This document shows positions 17,447 through 26,137 of a DNA stretch of 64,000 nucleotides, one piece after another. Every line of letters begins with the position of its first letter. The first letter of the stretch is position 1. The stretch is from an uncultured Blautia sp. (GTDB lineage Bacteria; Bacillota; Clostridia; Lachnospirales; Lachnospiraceae), in assembly GCA_902476765.1 (NCBI GenBank), contig CABSEJ010000002.1:4282-68281 (forward strand), written 5' to 3'. The notes beneath the pieces were generated by a model. The model was not told the origin of the DNA and ran no database searches. It saw only the letters and a program-made list of their open reading frames with translations. The position numbers and the translations under genes were made by a program.

Positions 17447-18100
17447 CTACTCCATAATTCCTTTCAGTTCTCTGGCATTGGCCTCTATATCTCCGTTAAA
17501 TACAGCAGAACCTGCCACGATAATATTTGCCCCGGCCTCCAGCACCTCATGGATAGTGGTCCGGTTGATACCTCCGTCTACCTCTATGTGTAGTCCGGTT
17601 TTTTTCTCTGCGGCAAGCCTTCTAAGTCTGCGGATTTTCTCCGTACAGTAGGAAATATATTTCTGGCCTCCAAAGCCGGGATTCACTGTCATAATCAGAA
17701 CCATATCCGCCAGCTCCAACACATGTTCTAAATTTTCCACCGGAGTAGCGGGATTCAAAGCAATTCCGGCCTGACAGCCTTGTTCCCGAATCAGACGCAG
17801 GGTTCTGTCCAGATGGACACAAGCCTCCGCATGAACCGTAATCATATCTGCTCCTGCCTGAACAAACTCTTTTACCAAATGTGCCGGCTCCTGAGCCATG
17901 ATATGTACGTCAAAAAACAGGGAAGAAACTTTCCTGAGGGACGCTACCACAGGAACTCCCATGGAAATGGTAGGGACAAACTGTCCGTCCATAATGTCAA
18001 TGTGCAGCCATTTTACTCCAGCTTGTTCCACCTGGCGTACCTGTTCCCCCAGCCGGGAAAAATCTGCCGCCAAAATAGAGGGTGCTAATTGATATTCCAT
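17447..18100 (-). CDS. rpe: Ribulose-phosphate 3-epimerase
   Basis: A 217-residue TIM-barrel enzyme of the pentose phosphate pathway that interconverts ribulose 5-phosphate and xylulose 5-phosphate. It shows LAPSILAADFSRLGEQV, HIDIMDGQFVPTISMG (metal His and catalytic Asp), HIMAQEPAHLV, MTVNPGFGGQKYI and EVDGGINRTTI (second catalytic Asp and phosphate-binding loop), followed by AGSAVF. The length is normal. It is closely packed between rsgA (3 bp gap) and thiN (1 bp gap). Confidence 0.96.
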   Translation of the reverse strand: MEYQLAPSILAADFSRLGEQVRQVEQAGVKWLHIDIMDGQFVPTISMGVPVVASLRKVSSLFFDVHIMAQEPAHLVKEFVQAGADMITVHAEACVHLDRTLRLIREQGCQAGIALNPATPVENLEHVLELADMVLIMTVNPGFGGQKYISYCTEKIRRLRRLAAEKKTGLHIEVDGGINRTTIHEVLEAGANIIVAGSAVFNGDIEANARELKGIME

Positions 18101-18103
18101 TCC

Positions 18104-18982
18104 TTAATATCTCCTTTTCTCTTCCAGTTCCCTGTACATTTCTTTATAACTCTCATATCTTTGGGGACTTATCTTCCCCTGTTTCAAGGCCTCTTTTACC
18201 TGACATCCGGGTTCATGGGTGTGAGTGCAGCCCTGGAACCGGCAGGTGCCCTCATAAGGAACAAACTCCGGAAAACAGTGGCGCAGTTCCTCTTTATCCA
18301 TGTCCTCCACATAAAAGGAGGTAAATCCGGGTGTATCCATGAGATAAGTATCCTTCTCCAGTTCAATAAGCTGGCTATGTCTGGTGGTGTGCCGTCCTCT
18401 CCCCAGCTTTTTGCTGATTTCTCCGGTTTCCATCTGGACATGGGGAGAAAGAAGATTAGTAAGAGAAGATTTTCCTGCCCCGGAAGGACCGGCAACAGCC
18501 GTAGTTTTTCCCTTTAATATCTCATTTAAAGAATCTAGCCCCTTCTCCTGCCTGGCACTGGTAAAAATAACCGGATAGCCACAGAAGTTATATATTTTTT
18601 CTATTTCCTTCTGCTCTTCTTCTCCGGCCAAATCCAGTTTATTGATACAGATAAAAGCCGGAATTCCCTGCTTTTCCATAGATACCAGAAAACGGTCCAA
18701 CAGCATAAGGTTAGGGTTTGGCTCCCGCAGAGCAAATATTACCACGGCCTGGTCAATATTTGCCACAGTAGGACGAATCAGCACATTCTTTCTCGGAAGC
18801 ACTTTTATAAGATTTCCCACCTTATGCTCTTCGTCCAAAACCTCTATCTCCACATAATCTCCTACCAGGGGCTTCAGCTTTTCCTTCCTGAAAATTCCCT
18901 TGGCCCTGCACTCATAAACTCCGTTTTCCTCCACGGACACATAGTAAAATCCGGCTATTCCTTTTATGATTCTTCCCTGCAT
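18104..18982 (-). CDS. rsgA: Small ribosomal subunit biogenesis GTPase RsgA
   Basis: A 292-residue circularly permuted GTPase that helps 30S maturation. The order is an N-terminal OB fold, then the G4 motif INKLDL, then G1 AGPSGAGKSSLTNLL, then G3 DTPGF, and a C-terminal zinc knuckle (C-x7-H-x5-C arrangement in CRFQGCTHTHEPGCQV). This is exactly the permuted order of RsgA/YloQ. The start at 18982 gives the typical MQGRIIKGIAGFYYV; the frame is open ten codons further. The gene heads rsgA-rpe-thiN with its own promoter after the prkC terminator. Confidence 0.95.
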   Translation of the reverse strand: MQGRIIKGIAGFYYVSVEENGVYECRAKGIFRKEKLKPLVGDYVEIEVLDEEHKVGNLIKVLPRKNVLIRPTVANIDQAVVIFALREPNPNLMLLDRFLVSMEKQGIPAFICINKLDLAGEEEQKEIEKIYNFCGYPVIFTSARQEKGLDSLNEILKGKTTAVAGPSGAGKSSLTNLLSPHVQMETGEISKKLGRGRHTTRHSQLIELEKDTYLMDTPGFTSFYVEDMDKEELRHCFPEFVPYEGTCRFQGCTHTHEPGCQVKEALKQGKISPQRYESYKEMYRELEEKRRY

Positions 18983-19145
18983 GATACCTTCCTGTAACTT
19001 TTTTCCTGTCAACAGACAGCCAATCAGAAATATTTAAACAGATATTAGGCGGTGCTGTACAGTGCTGCAAATTTGATATTCCATTGTCTGCAGCAAATTT
19101 TTAATTTTCTTTGGGCCCAGAGGCCCCGGGTTTTACACTGTATTC

Positions 19146-19174
19146 ATTATATACTGTTTTTTTTCCAATAGCAA
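19146..19174 (-). promoter_or_regulatory. rsgA operon promoter
   Basis: On the minus strand TTGCTA (19169-19174) and TATAAT (19146-19151) are 17 bp apart. The predicted start near 19139 leaves a leader of about 155 bases containing a GC-rich dyad (GGGGCC/GGGCCC type) near 19115-19130. The rest of the gap between rsgA and prkC holds only this promoter and the prkC terminator. Confidence 0.65.
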
Positions 19175-19192
19175 CCATTAAGAAAAACAAGT

Positions 19193-19228
19193 AAAAACCC
19201 TACAGGAGTTTGTCTATCTCCTGCAGGG
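19193..19228 (-). terminator. Terminator after prkC
   Basis: On the minus strand CCCTGCAGGAG (19218-19228) pairs with CTCCTGTAGGG (19198-19208), one G-T pair, followed by TTTTT. It lies about 80 bp past the prkC stop and separates the murE-to-prkC block from rsgA-rpe-thiN. Confidence 0.82.
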
Positions 19229-19308
19229 TCTGAGTCTGACTATTATCTGTCTGTTTTTTGTTTCTTTGATATTCTTCTTTACTGATAAATCCGATTTCTC
19301 TGCTGTTT

Positions 19309-21495
19309 CTACAGATTATAGCTCCATATAGCGCTGTAATCTCCACTGCTGTCCTGCACGTCAAAGTAAAGTACATCTCCGGAGTTGTACTGCACCTTAC
19401 CCAGGTTATACACCATCTTGCCATTTGCATCTTCTGTAAAAGCAACTACCTGATCCTGAAGAAGCACTGTGCCATCATCTGCTCCTGCATTAGCACTGTC
19501 TGCTCCGGTAACCAGTCTTATACGGACTAACTGCTGGCCGTCATAATTGCTGGGCTGTTCTATCTTCAAATCCTTCTGGCCGTTCTGGGCGCTTCCGGTC
19601 TGGGTGCTGTTCTCTGTTTCCTGGTCACTGTTCTCAGTGGTTTCGGTCTGCTCCTTACGAACCTTCAAAGTAATGATAGTTCCCTGTTCTACCTTCTTGC
19701 CGGCCTGGGGACTGATTTCATACACATCGCCGTAATCTACTCCTGCGCTATCGCTGTCTCCGTATTCTACATTAGGAATCAGGTTCACTGCTTTAACTGC
19801 TGAAACAGCCTGGTCCTCAGGCATACCCTTTACATTTGGTATTGTTTCATAGGTATCTCCCTCTCCCACGCTGACAGTGATGGTAACCTCTGCGTTTTTC
19901 GCCACACTGGTTCCTTCCTCCGGATTCAGGGAAATTACATTTCCCACCGCTACATCGGAGCTTTTCTGCTGCTCAATCTTTGGATTCAGTCCAAGAGCCT
20001 GAAGCTGAGACTGAACTTCGCTTAGGGTTTTTCCAATAAGTCCGGTAGGAATAGTCACATTTTCCTCAGCAGCCTTTCCGGTGCTGATATAATAGGTAAC
20101 CTGGGTATTTTTATCCACCTCTGTTCCCGCTACCGGGTCCTGGCGGCAGATAAGTCCTTCTGCTATGGTTTCAGAGGCTTCCTCTCCGGCTTTCTGCATG
20201 CCAAGACTCTGCTCTTTTACCAACTCCTGAGCCTCTTCTTCCGTCTTTCCTGACAAATCTGGAACTTCTACCTTATTAGACGTATCATCTACGGTTTCTT
20301 CCTGCTGGGTGGCATTATCCTTCTGTCCCCCACCGAAATCCAAAATTCCTGCGGCAGAAGCCACAACGTAAATCAAAATGCAGATAATAATAGCCCCGAT
20401 AATCAAGCCGCCAATAGTCAGGACTTTTTCCACCTTGGTATTGATACCGCCTCTCTCTTCGTCTTCATCTTCGTCGTCATCCTCATCATCTTCGTCTCTG
20501 CGGCGGTATCTGGAGGGACGCTCCTCGTAATCATCGTCTTCGTCGTCATCCTCATCGTCATCATAACCTGAAGGCTGATTATAAGCTCTGTTCTGGATTT
20601 CTTTCATTTCCTCCGGACTAATCATAATAGTCTGGGCATGATTGCTCAGCGGGGAAAGATTTACGAAATTTCCGTTAGGGTCAATGAGAGAATGTTTCAA
20701 ATCATTTATCAGCTCTGCCAGGGTACTGTATCGCCTGTCAGGGCTCTTCTGGGTACATTTTAAAATAATTTCTTCCAGGCTGTGCGGGAGCTCCTGCACA
20801 TACTGAGAAGGAGGAATCATCTCGTCCTGCAGATGCTTGATGGCAATGGCCACTGTAGTGTCTCCGTCAAAGGGCACCCGGCCGGTAACCATCTCATACA
20901 TGGTAATACCAAGGGAATAGATATCGCTCTTAAAATCACTGTATCCTCCCCGCACCTGCTCCGGAGAGCTGTAATGCACGGAACCCATGGCATTAGTGCT
21001 GATGGTATTTGAGGAAGCTACCCTGGCAATACCAAAGTCTGTCACCTTTACTTTACCATCTGTTGATATGATAATATTCTGGGGCTTAATATCCCTGTGT
21101 ACAATATTTCTGTTATGTGCGGCTTCCAGACCCATGGAAACCTGGATGGCAATACTGGTGGCTTCCTTTACTGTAAGTCTGCCTTTTTTGGAAATATACT
21201 CTTTCAGGGTAATTCCCTCTACCAGCTCCATCACAATATAGTTGACGCCCTTGTCTTCCCCTACGTCAAACACATTTACCACATTAGGGTGAGCCAGCCC
21301 TGCGGCTGCCTGGGCTTCTCTCTGAAATTTCCGGATAAAATTAGTATCTGCGCTGAATTCCGGCTTCAGCACCTTCATAGCCACAAACCGGTTCAGTTTG
21401 TGGTCTTTGGCTTTATATACATCGGCCATACCGCCGGAACCTATCCGGCTTACAACCTCGTATCTTTCTCCTATTATAACTCCCACATTTAACAT
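19309..21495 (-). CDS. prkC: PASTA-domain Ser/Thr protein kinase (PrkC/Stk)
   Basis: A 728-residue membrane kinase that senses muropeptides or lipid II and phosphorylates wall, division and translation proteins. The Hanks-type kinase domain (about 1-270) has GSGGMADVYKAK, the ATP-binding K41, HRD at 133-135 and DFG at 153-155. A strongly acidic juxtamembrane stretch (about 315-355) precedes one membrane helix. Three extracellular PASTA repeats follow (VPDLSGKTEEEA..., IPTGLIGKTLSEV..., IPNVKGMPEDQAV...). A Thr/Gln/Ser-rich linker then leads to a non-PASTA C-terminal domain of about 90 residues. The start overlaps the prpC stop by 7 bp, so kinase and phosphatase are co-translated. Confidence 0.95.
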   Translation of the reverse strand: MLNVGVIIGERYEVVSRIGSGGMADVYKAKDHKLNRFVAMKVLKPEFSADTNFIRKFQREAQAAAGLAHPNVVNVFDVGEDKGVNYIVMELVEGITLKEYISKKGRLTVKEATSIAIQVSMGLEAAHNRNIVHRDIKPQNIIISTDGKVKVTDFGIARVASSNTISTNAMGSVHYSSPEQVRGGYSDFKSDIYSLGITMYEMVTGRVPFDGDTTVAIAIKHLQDEMIPPSQYVQELPHSLEEIILKCTQKSPDRRYSTLAELINDLKHSLIDPNGNFVNLSPLSNHAQTIMISPEEMKEIQNRAYNQPSGYDDDEDDDEDDDYEERPSRYRRRDEDDEDDDEDEDEERGGINTKVEKVLTIGGLIIGAIIICILIYVVASAAGILDFGGGQKDNATQQEETVDDTSNKVEVPDLSGKTEEEAQELVKEQSLGMQKAGEEASETIAEGLICRQDPVAGTEVDKNTQVTYYISTGKAAEENVTIPTGLIGKTLSEVQSQLQALGLNPKIEQQKSSDVAVGNVISLNPEEGTSVAKNAEVTITVSVGEGDTYETIPNVKGMPEDQAVSAVKAVNLIPNVEYGDSDSAGVDYGDVYEISPQAGKKVEQGTIITLKVRKEQTETTENSDQETENSTQTGSAQNGQKDLKIEQPSNYDGQQLVRIRLVTGADSANAGADDGTVLLQDQVVAFTEDANGKMVYNLGKVQYNSGDVLYFDVQDSSGDYSAIWSYNL

Positions 21496-22232
21496 ACTTC
21501 CACCTCTTTTGTGTCTGGCTGTACCAGTACCACTGCTATATTATCTTTGCCTCCGTTTTCATTGGCAAGAGAAACCAGGCGCATGCCCATTTCTCTTAAA
21601 TCTCTGCTTGTATTGGCGATTCTCCAGATTTCCTCGTCAGATACCATATTGGAAAGTCCGTCGGAGCACAGCAAAAGCCTGCTGTTCTCCTTAAGATGAA
21701 TGTCAAAGAAATCCACATCCACCTGGGGACCAATCCCAAGCACCCGGGTAATAATATTTTTGTCCGGATGATGTTTGGCATCCTCCTTTGTAATCAAACC
21801 CCTTCTGACCATTTCCTCCACAAGGGAATGGTCCTTTGTTATCTGGACAATCTCGTCTTCTATCAAATACAGTCTGCTGTCTCCCACATTTGCCACATAG
21901 GCATAATCGTCAATAATGGTCACAAGAACCATAGTGGTTCCCATACCGGCCATTTCCTCATGGAGCTTGGCTTCCTCTAAAACCTTTCGGTTAGCCTCCT
22001 CCACAGCATGACGGATTATCTTTATCGGATTTTGATTTTCATCCTCCCGGATTGCCGCCAGCAAGGTCTGGACTGCAAAACTGGAGGCGAAATCGCCTGC
22101 CTTATGCCCGCCCATTCCGTCTGCAACTACAAATAGATTCGGCAGATTTCCCACCGGTTCCTCAGACGAAAATATGTAGTCCTGATTCACCTGGCGTTTT
22201 TGTCCCACATCCGTTACAGAATATGATTTCAT
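21489..22232 (-). CDS. prpC: PP2C-type serine/threonine phosphatase PrpC/Stp
   Basis: A 247-residue PPM-family phosphatase that reverses PrkC phosphorylation. Metal-binding motifs are present in order: RQVNQD, VADGMGGHKAGD, VGDSRLYLI, TKDHSLVEEM, LCSDGLSNMV and GGKDNIAVVLV. The start at 22232 (MKSYSVTDVGQKRQVNQD) is preferred over the ATG eight codons upstream, because the longer form would overlap rlmN and a GAGG motif fits the internal ATG. It lies directly before prkC, the usual kinase/phosphatase pairing. Confidence 0.95.
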   Translation of the reverse strand: MKSYSVTDVGQKRQVNQDYIFSSEEPVGNLPNLFVVADGMGGHKAGDFASSFAVQTLLAAIREDENQNPIKIIRHAVEEANRKVLEEAKLHEEMAGMGTTMVLVTIIDDYAYVANVGDSRLYLIEDEIVQITKDHSLVEEMVRRGLITKEDAKHHPDKNIITRVLGIGPQVDVDFFDIHLKENSRLLLCSDGLSNMVSDEEIWRIANTSRDLREMGMRLVSLANENGGKDNIAVVLVQPDTKEVEVC

Positions 22233-22233
22233 C

Positions 22234-23280
22234 CTAGGAATCCTCTTTCTTATCAATATAACTTTTTCTTAATTGTCCACAGGCCCCGTCTATATCCCGG
22301 CCCATTTCTCTTCTAATAGTAACATTTATTTGGTATTTTTCAAGTTTATTTTGAAATTTCTCTATAACTTTTTTCTCCGACTGAACAAAATTCCGCTCTT
22401 TTATGGGATTTACAGGAATCAGATTTACATGGCAGCAAAGCCCCTGAAGCAGCATGGCCAGGCGGTAAGCGTCCTCCTGGCTGTCGTTTTCTCCACCCAC
22501 CAGGCTATATTCAAAAGTGATTCTTCTGCCGGTTTTTTCAAAATATTTCCTGCATGCCTCCAGCACTTCTTCTATAGAATATTTCTTTGCAATGGGCATA
22601 AGTTTTTCTCTTTTTTCCTGAGTAGAGGCGTGAAGAGAAATGGCCAGTGTTATCTGAAGCCCCTCCTCTGCCAACTCATAAATCCTTGGCACCAGGCCGC
22701 AGGTAGATACCGTAATGTTTCTCTGGCTGATATGAAGGCCATTCTCATCAGTAAGCATATAAAGGAAGCCCAAAAGATTTTCATAGTTATCCAAAGGTTC
22801 TCCGGTTCCCATGACTACTACATTGGACACCCGCTCCCCGGACAGCTTCTGAATTTTATATACCTGGTCCAGCATTTCCGAGGGTGTCAGATTCCTGGTC
22901 CAGCCTCCGATGGTGGAAGCGCAGAACCTGCAGCCCATTTTGCAGCCCACCTGAGAAGATATACATACGCTGTTCCCATGCTTATATTTCATCAGCACAC
23001 TTTCTACCACATTACCGTCTCCCAGGGCAAACAGATATTTCTGGGTCCCATCCAGCTTAGAAGTCTGAACTTCCAGCGCCTTCAGAGATACCAGGGGAAA
23101 TCCGGCTTTTAATTTATCTTTTAAAGCCCCGGACAGGTTGGTCATTTCCCCGTAATCTGCCGCCAGCTTTTTGTGCATCCATTCATAAAGCTGTTTGGCC
23201 CGGAAGGCCTTTTCTCCCAGACTGGCCATGGTTCCCTTCAGTTCCTCCAGGCTTTGGGATTTTATATCTAACTGTTCCAT
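22234..23280 (-). CDS. rlmN: Dual-specificity 23S rRNA/tRNA adenine-C2 methyltransferase RlmN
   Basis: A 348-residue radical-SAM enzyme that makes m2A2503 in 23S rRNA and m2A37 in some tRNAs. The iron-sulfur site is the CKMGCRFCAST motif (C-x3-C-x2-C). Other signatures are VVVMGTGEPLDNYENLL, ISQRNITVSTCGLVPRI, ITLAISLHAS and VNLIPVNPI, and the C-terminal RREMGRDIDGACGQLR contains the Cys that is methylated during catalysis. Full length. It overlaps the rsmB stop by 13 bp within the operon. Confidence 0.97.
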   Translation of the reverse strand: MEQLDIKSQSLEELKGTMASLGEKAFRAKQLYEWMHKKLAADYGEMTNLSGALKDKLKAGFPLVSLKALEVQTSKLDGTQKYLFALGDGNVVESVLMKYKHGNSVCISSQVGCKMGCRFCASTIGGWTRNLTPSEMLDQVYKIQKLSGERVSNVVVMGTGEPLDNYENLLGFLYMLTDENGLHISQRNITVSTCGLVPRIYELAEEGLQITLAISLHASTQEKREKLMPIAKKYSIEEVLEACRKYFEKTGRRITFEYSLVGGENDSQEDAYRLAMLLQGLCCHVNLIPVNPIKERNFVQSEKKVIEKFQNKLEKYQINVTIRREMGRDIDGACGQLRKSYIDKKEDS

Positions 23281-24632
23281 TCTTTCTTCCTCTTTAATCT
23301 TGCAATAAAAAACCCGTCACATTTGTGGACTCCGGGTAAAAGCTGAAGATAGCCTTCCCTGGCCGTGTCGCCGTGAAGCTCCTGGCATAAATATGGCTCC
23401 AGGCTGTCCAGCTCATAAGGATAATTCTGGGTAAACCAGCGGATATTGTCCAGGTTTTCTTCTCTGCCTATGGTGCAGGTACTATATATCAAAGTACCTC
23501 CCGGTTTCACATAGGTAGAAGCCTGCTCCAGTATTTTTCTCTGGAGATTTACCAAATCCCTGATTTTACCCGGACTCATTTTATATTTAATGTCCTTTTT
23601 CCGTCCTATAACTCCCAGACCGGAGCAAGGCAAATCTGCCAGCACAATGTCTGCCTTTTCCAGGGATTCCCCATCCAGCTCTGTGGCATCTTTCTCCGCA
23701 ACCACTACATTCAGGAAATTTTGGCGAATGGCGTTTTCCCGAATCAGCTCTGTCTTTTCCCGGGAGATGTCTCTGGCCTCTACCCTTCCTGTTCCGTGAA
23801 GCTTGTCAGCCACGCACAGCGCCTTGCCTCCCGGTGCAGCGCACAAATCTATCACATAATCTCCCTCTTTTGGATTCGCCGCCTCTCCCACCAGCATGGA
23901 GCTTACATCCTGAACCTGCAGACTTCCCATCCGGAAAGCTTTCAGTGCAGGAAGATAATCATAGCCTTTCAGATAATAGGCCCTTTTTACATAAGGTGCA
24001 GGCTCTGTCTCTACCCCCTCTTCTTTCAGGCTTTCCAATACAGCATCTTCCTCTACCTGGTATTCCCGAATACGAACTGTGGTGGGGCTTTCCTCCAGGA
24101 AGGCCTCTAAAATTTTCTCTGTTGTCTCAAAGCCATATTCCTCCAAAAAACGTTCTGTCAGCCATTTTGGCATGGAATATATAACAGAAAGGTATTCCAC
24201 AGGCTTATCTTTTCCAGGAAAACGTATGCTGCCGTATTCCCTGGCAATCTTTCTTAAAACTCCGTTTACAAAACCGGTGAGATTGTAAAATCCCTTCTTT
24301 CTGGCCAGCTTTACTGCCTCATTGCACACAGCACTGTCCGGCACATTATCCATGTACAGCAGCTGGTACACACTGCTTCTCAAAAGCTCTCTGATTACAG
24401 GCTTCATCTTCTCTGCCGGCACTGTGGCAAACTGGTCTATGATATAATCCAGCCTCAGCCGGTATTCCAGGGTCCCTTCGCAGACTCTGGTGATAAAGGC
24501 TCTCTCCTGTTTCTCCAGGTACTGGTATTTTTCCAGGGTACTGCGGATAACCAGGTGGCTGTAGCGTCCTTCTCTGTTGATTTCCAGCAGAATCTCCAAA
24601 ATCAATTCTCTTGTATTTACCTTATTCATCAT
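23268..24632 (-). CDS. rsmB: 16S rRNA (cytosine-967-C5)-methyltransferase RsmB
   Basis: A 454-residue enzyme with an N-terminal NusB-like RNA-binding domain (about 1-140, NTRELILEILLEI... to AVKLARKKGFYNLTGFVNGVLR) and a C-terminal SAM methyltransferase. It has DLCAAPGGKALCVA (SAM loop), LADLPCSGLGVIGRKKDIK (Cys of the PC motif) and YSTCTIGREENLDN (the nucleophilic Cys of the TC motif). Two ATGs are adjacent at the start; either is possible. It sits between fmt and rlmN. Confidence 0.95.
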   Translation of the reverse strand: MMNKVNTRELILEILLEINREGRYSHLVIRSTLEKYQYLEKQERAFITRVCEGTLEYRLRLDYIIDQFATVPAEKMKPVIRELLRSSVYQLLYMDNVPDSAVCNEAVKLARKKGFYNLTGFVNGVLRKIAREYGSIRFPGKDKPVEYLSVIYSMPKWLTERFLEEYGFETTEKILEAFLEESPTTVRIREYQVEEDAVLESLKEEGVETEPAPYVKRAYYLKGYDYLPALKAFRMGSLQVQDVSSMLVGEAANPKEGDYVIDLCAAPGGKALCVADKLHGTGRVEARDISREKTELIRENAIRQNFLNVVVAEKDATELDGESLEKADIVLADLPCSGLGVIGRKKDIKYKMSPGKIRDLVNLQRKILEQASTYVKPGGTLIYSTCTIGREENLDNIRWFTQNYPYELDSLEPYLCQELHGDTAREGYLQLLPGVHKCDGFFIARLKRKKEWNS

Positions 24633-24680
24633 ATCTTATCCTACCCCTGTCTCTTGTTGGCATACTCCCTTTGTATAACC

Positions 24681-25616
24681 TTAGCCCAGACCTTCCCCTT
24701 CTTTCAGGGGATATCCTCTGAGAAAGGCTGCGGTGTCCATTCGTTTCTTCCCTTCAAGCTGCACCTCCTGGATATGGAGGATTCCATCTCCTGTAAGGAC
24801 AGAAAATTCATCCTTGTCCACCTGAAGAATCTGGCCCGGCTGTCCGTTTGGGCTGTCCCCTTCCTGGGCCCATGCTTTCCACAGCTTTAAGGTTTTTCCG
24901 TGAAGCCTGGTATAGGCGCTGGGCCAGGGATTCAGTCCCCGGATAAGCTGCTCTATCTTCTGTGCAGAGGTATTCCAATCCACCTCTCCCATTTTTTTAT
25001 CAATCATAGAAGCATATGCCGTAGTGCTTTCCTCAGGCTGCTTCACCGGGCAAACCCTGCCCTCTTCCAAATCCTTCAAAACCTTTATGCACAGCCTGGC
25101 CCCTGCCTGGCTTAATTTATCAAAAAGGCTGCCCCCTGTCTCTTCTCTGTCCAAAGGCACCACTACCTTATCCAGCATGTCTCCTGTATCCAGCCCCTCA
25201 TCCATCTGCATGATGGTTACGCCGGATTCCTTCTCCCCGTTAATAACCGCCCACTGAATAGGTGCGGCCCCCCGGTAGGCAGGAAGCAGGGATGCGTGAA
25301 CATTGATGCAGCCATATCTGGGCAGTTCCAGAATCTCTTTTGTGATAATCTGTCCAAAAGCAGCCACCACAATCACATCCGGCTTCAAATCTCTCAAAGC
25401 TTCCACAAAATCAGGTTCTCTCACCCGTCTGGGCTGATATACCGGAATTTCGTGCTTCAAAGCCTCCTCCTTCACAGGAGTTGGAAGCAGGGTTTTTCCT
25501 CTTCCCTTGGGCTTGTCAGGCTGGGTTACCACAGCCACAACCTGATGGCCTGACGCTATCAGTTCCTGTAAAGTTCCCACGGCAAAATCCGGGGTTCCCA
25601 TAAAGACTACTCTCAT
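24681..25616 (-). CDS. fmt: Methionyl-tRNA formyltransferase
   Basis: A 311-residue cytoplasmic enzyme that formylates initiator Met-tRNA with 10-formyl-THF. It begins MRVVFMGTPDFAVGTLQEL. The catalytic region is INVHASLLPAYRGAAPIQWAV (Asn, His), with GVTIMQMDEGLDTGDML following (catalytic Asp). The C-terminal OB-like domain includes RGLNPWPSAYT. It overlaps def by 4 bp (ATGA), the conserved def-fmt pairing that couples formylation and deformylation. Confidence 0.97.
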   Translation of the reverse strand: MRVVFMGTPDFAVGTLQELIASGHQVVAVVTQPDKPKGRGKTLLPTPVKEEALKHEIPVYQPRRVREPDFVEALRDLKPDVIVVAAFGQIITKEILELPRYGCINVHASLLPAYRGAAPIQWAVINGEKESGVTIMQMDEGLDTGDMLDKVVVPLDREETGGSLFDKLSQAGARLCIKVLKDLEEGRVCPVKQPEESTTAYASMIDKKMGEVDWNTSAQKIEQLIRGLNPWPSAYTRLHGKTLKLWKAWAQEGDSPNGQPGQILQVDKDEFSVLTGDGILHIQEVQLEGKKRMDTAAFLRGYPLKEGEGLG

Positions 25617-26092
25617 GCATCGTCCTCCTCATAATTGTTGCGGCGAAGCTCTCCCTCCACCAGCTCTGTATATAATTTTCCGTGAAGATGGTCTGTCTCA
25701 TGGCAGATGGCTCTGGCCAGAAGCTCTGTACCCTCCAGAACAATTTCTTCCATGTTTTCGTTGAGAGCTTTTACCTTCACATAATTTGGCCTTGTAACAG
25801 TACCGCTCATTCCCGGAACGCTGAGGCAGCCTTCATCTCCGGTCTGAGACCCTGAGGTTTCCACAATTTCCGGGTTAATCAGTACATGGGGATCCTCCCC
25901 TGTGGTGTCGATAACCACAATCTGCTTTAAGATTCCCACCTGTGGGGCAGCCAGCCCTACCCCGTAGGCATCGTACATGGTATCAAGCATATCCCCAATC
26001 AGCTCCTGAATCTTAGGGGTCATTTTCTCTACCTTTCTACACTCCTTGGTTAAAATAGAATCTCCTTCTACTCTGATATTTCTAAGCGCCAT
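25613..26092 (-). CDS. def: Peptide deformylase
   Basis: A 159-residue metalloprotease that removes the formyl group from new proteins. The three family motifs are visible: GVGLAAPQVGI, EGCLSVPGMSG (metal-binding Cys) and CHETDHLHGKLY (HExxH-type, two His ligands and catalytic Glu). The length suits a type 2 or short Gram-positive enzyme. The gene lies 45 bp after priA and overlaps fmt. Confidence 0.96.
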   Translation of the reverse strand: MALRNIRVEGDSILTKECRKVEKMTPKIQELIGDMLDTMYDAYGVGLAAPQVGILKQIVVIDTTGEDPHVLINPEIVETSGSQTGDEGCLSVPGMSGTVTRPNYVKVKALNENMEEIVLEGTELLARAICHETDHLHGKLYTELVEGELRRNNYEEDDA

Positions 26093-26137
26093 TTTCTTGG
26101 CCTCCCTTTCTCCTATGGTTTAATTATTCTATTTTTT

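Noticed and set aside
20461..20575. Acidic GAT/GAC-rich repeat in prkC as a separate DNA repeat
   Set aside because: It is in frame within the kinase and matches a variable acidic juxtamembrane linker.
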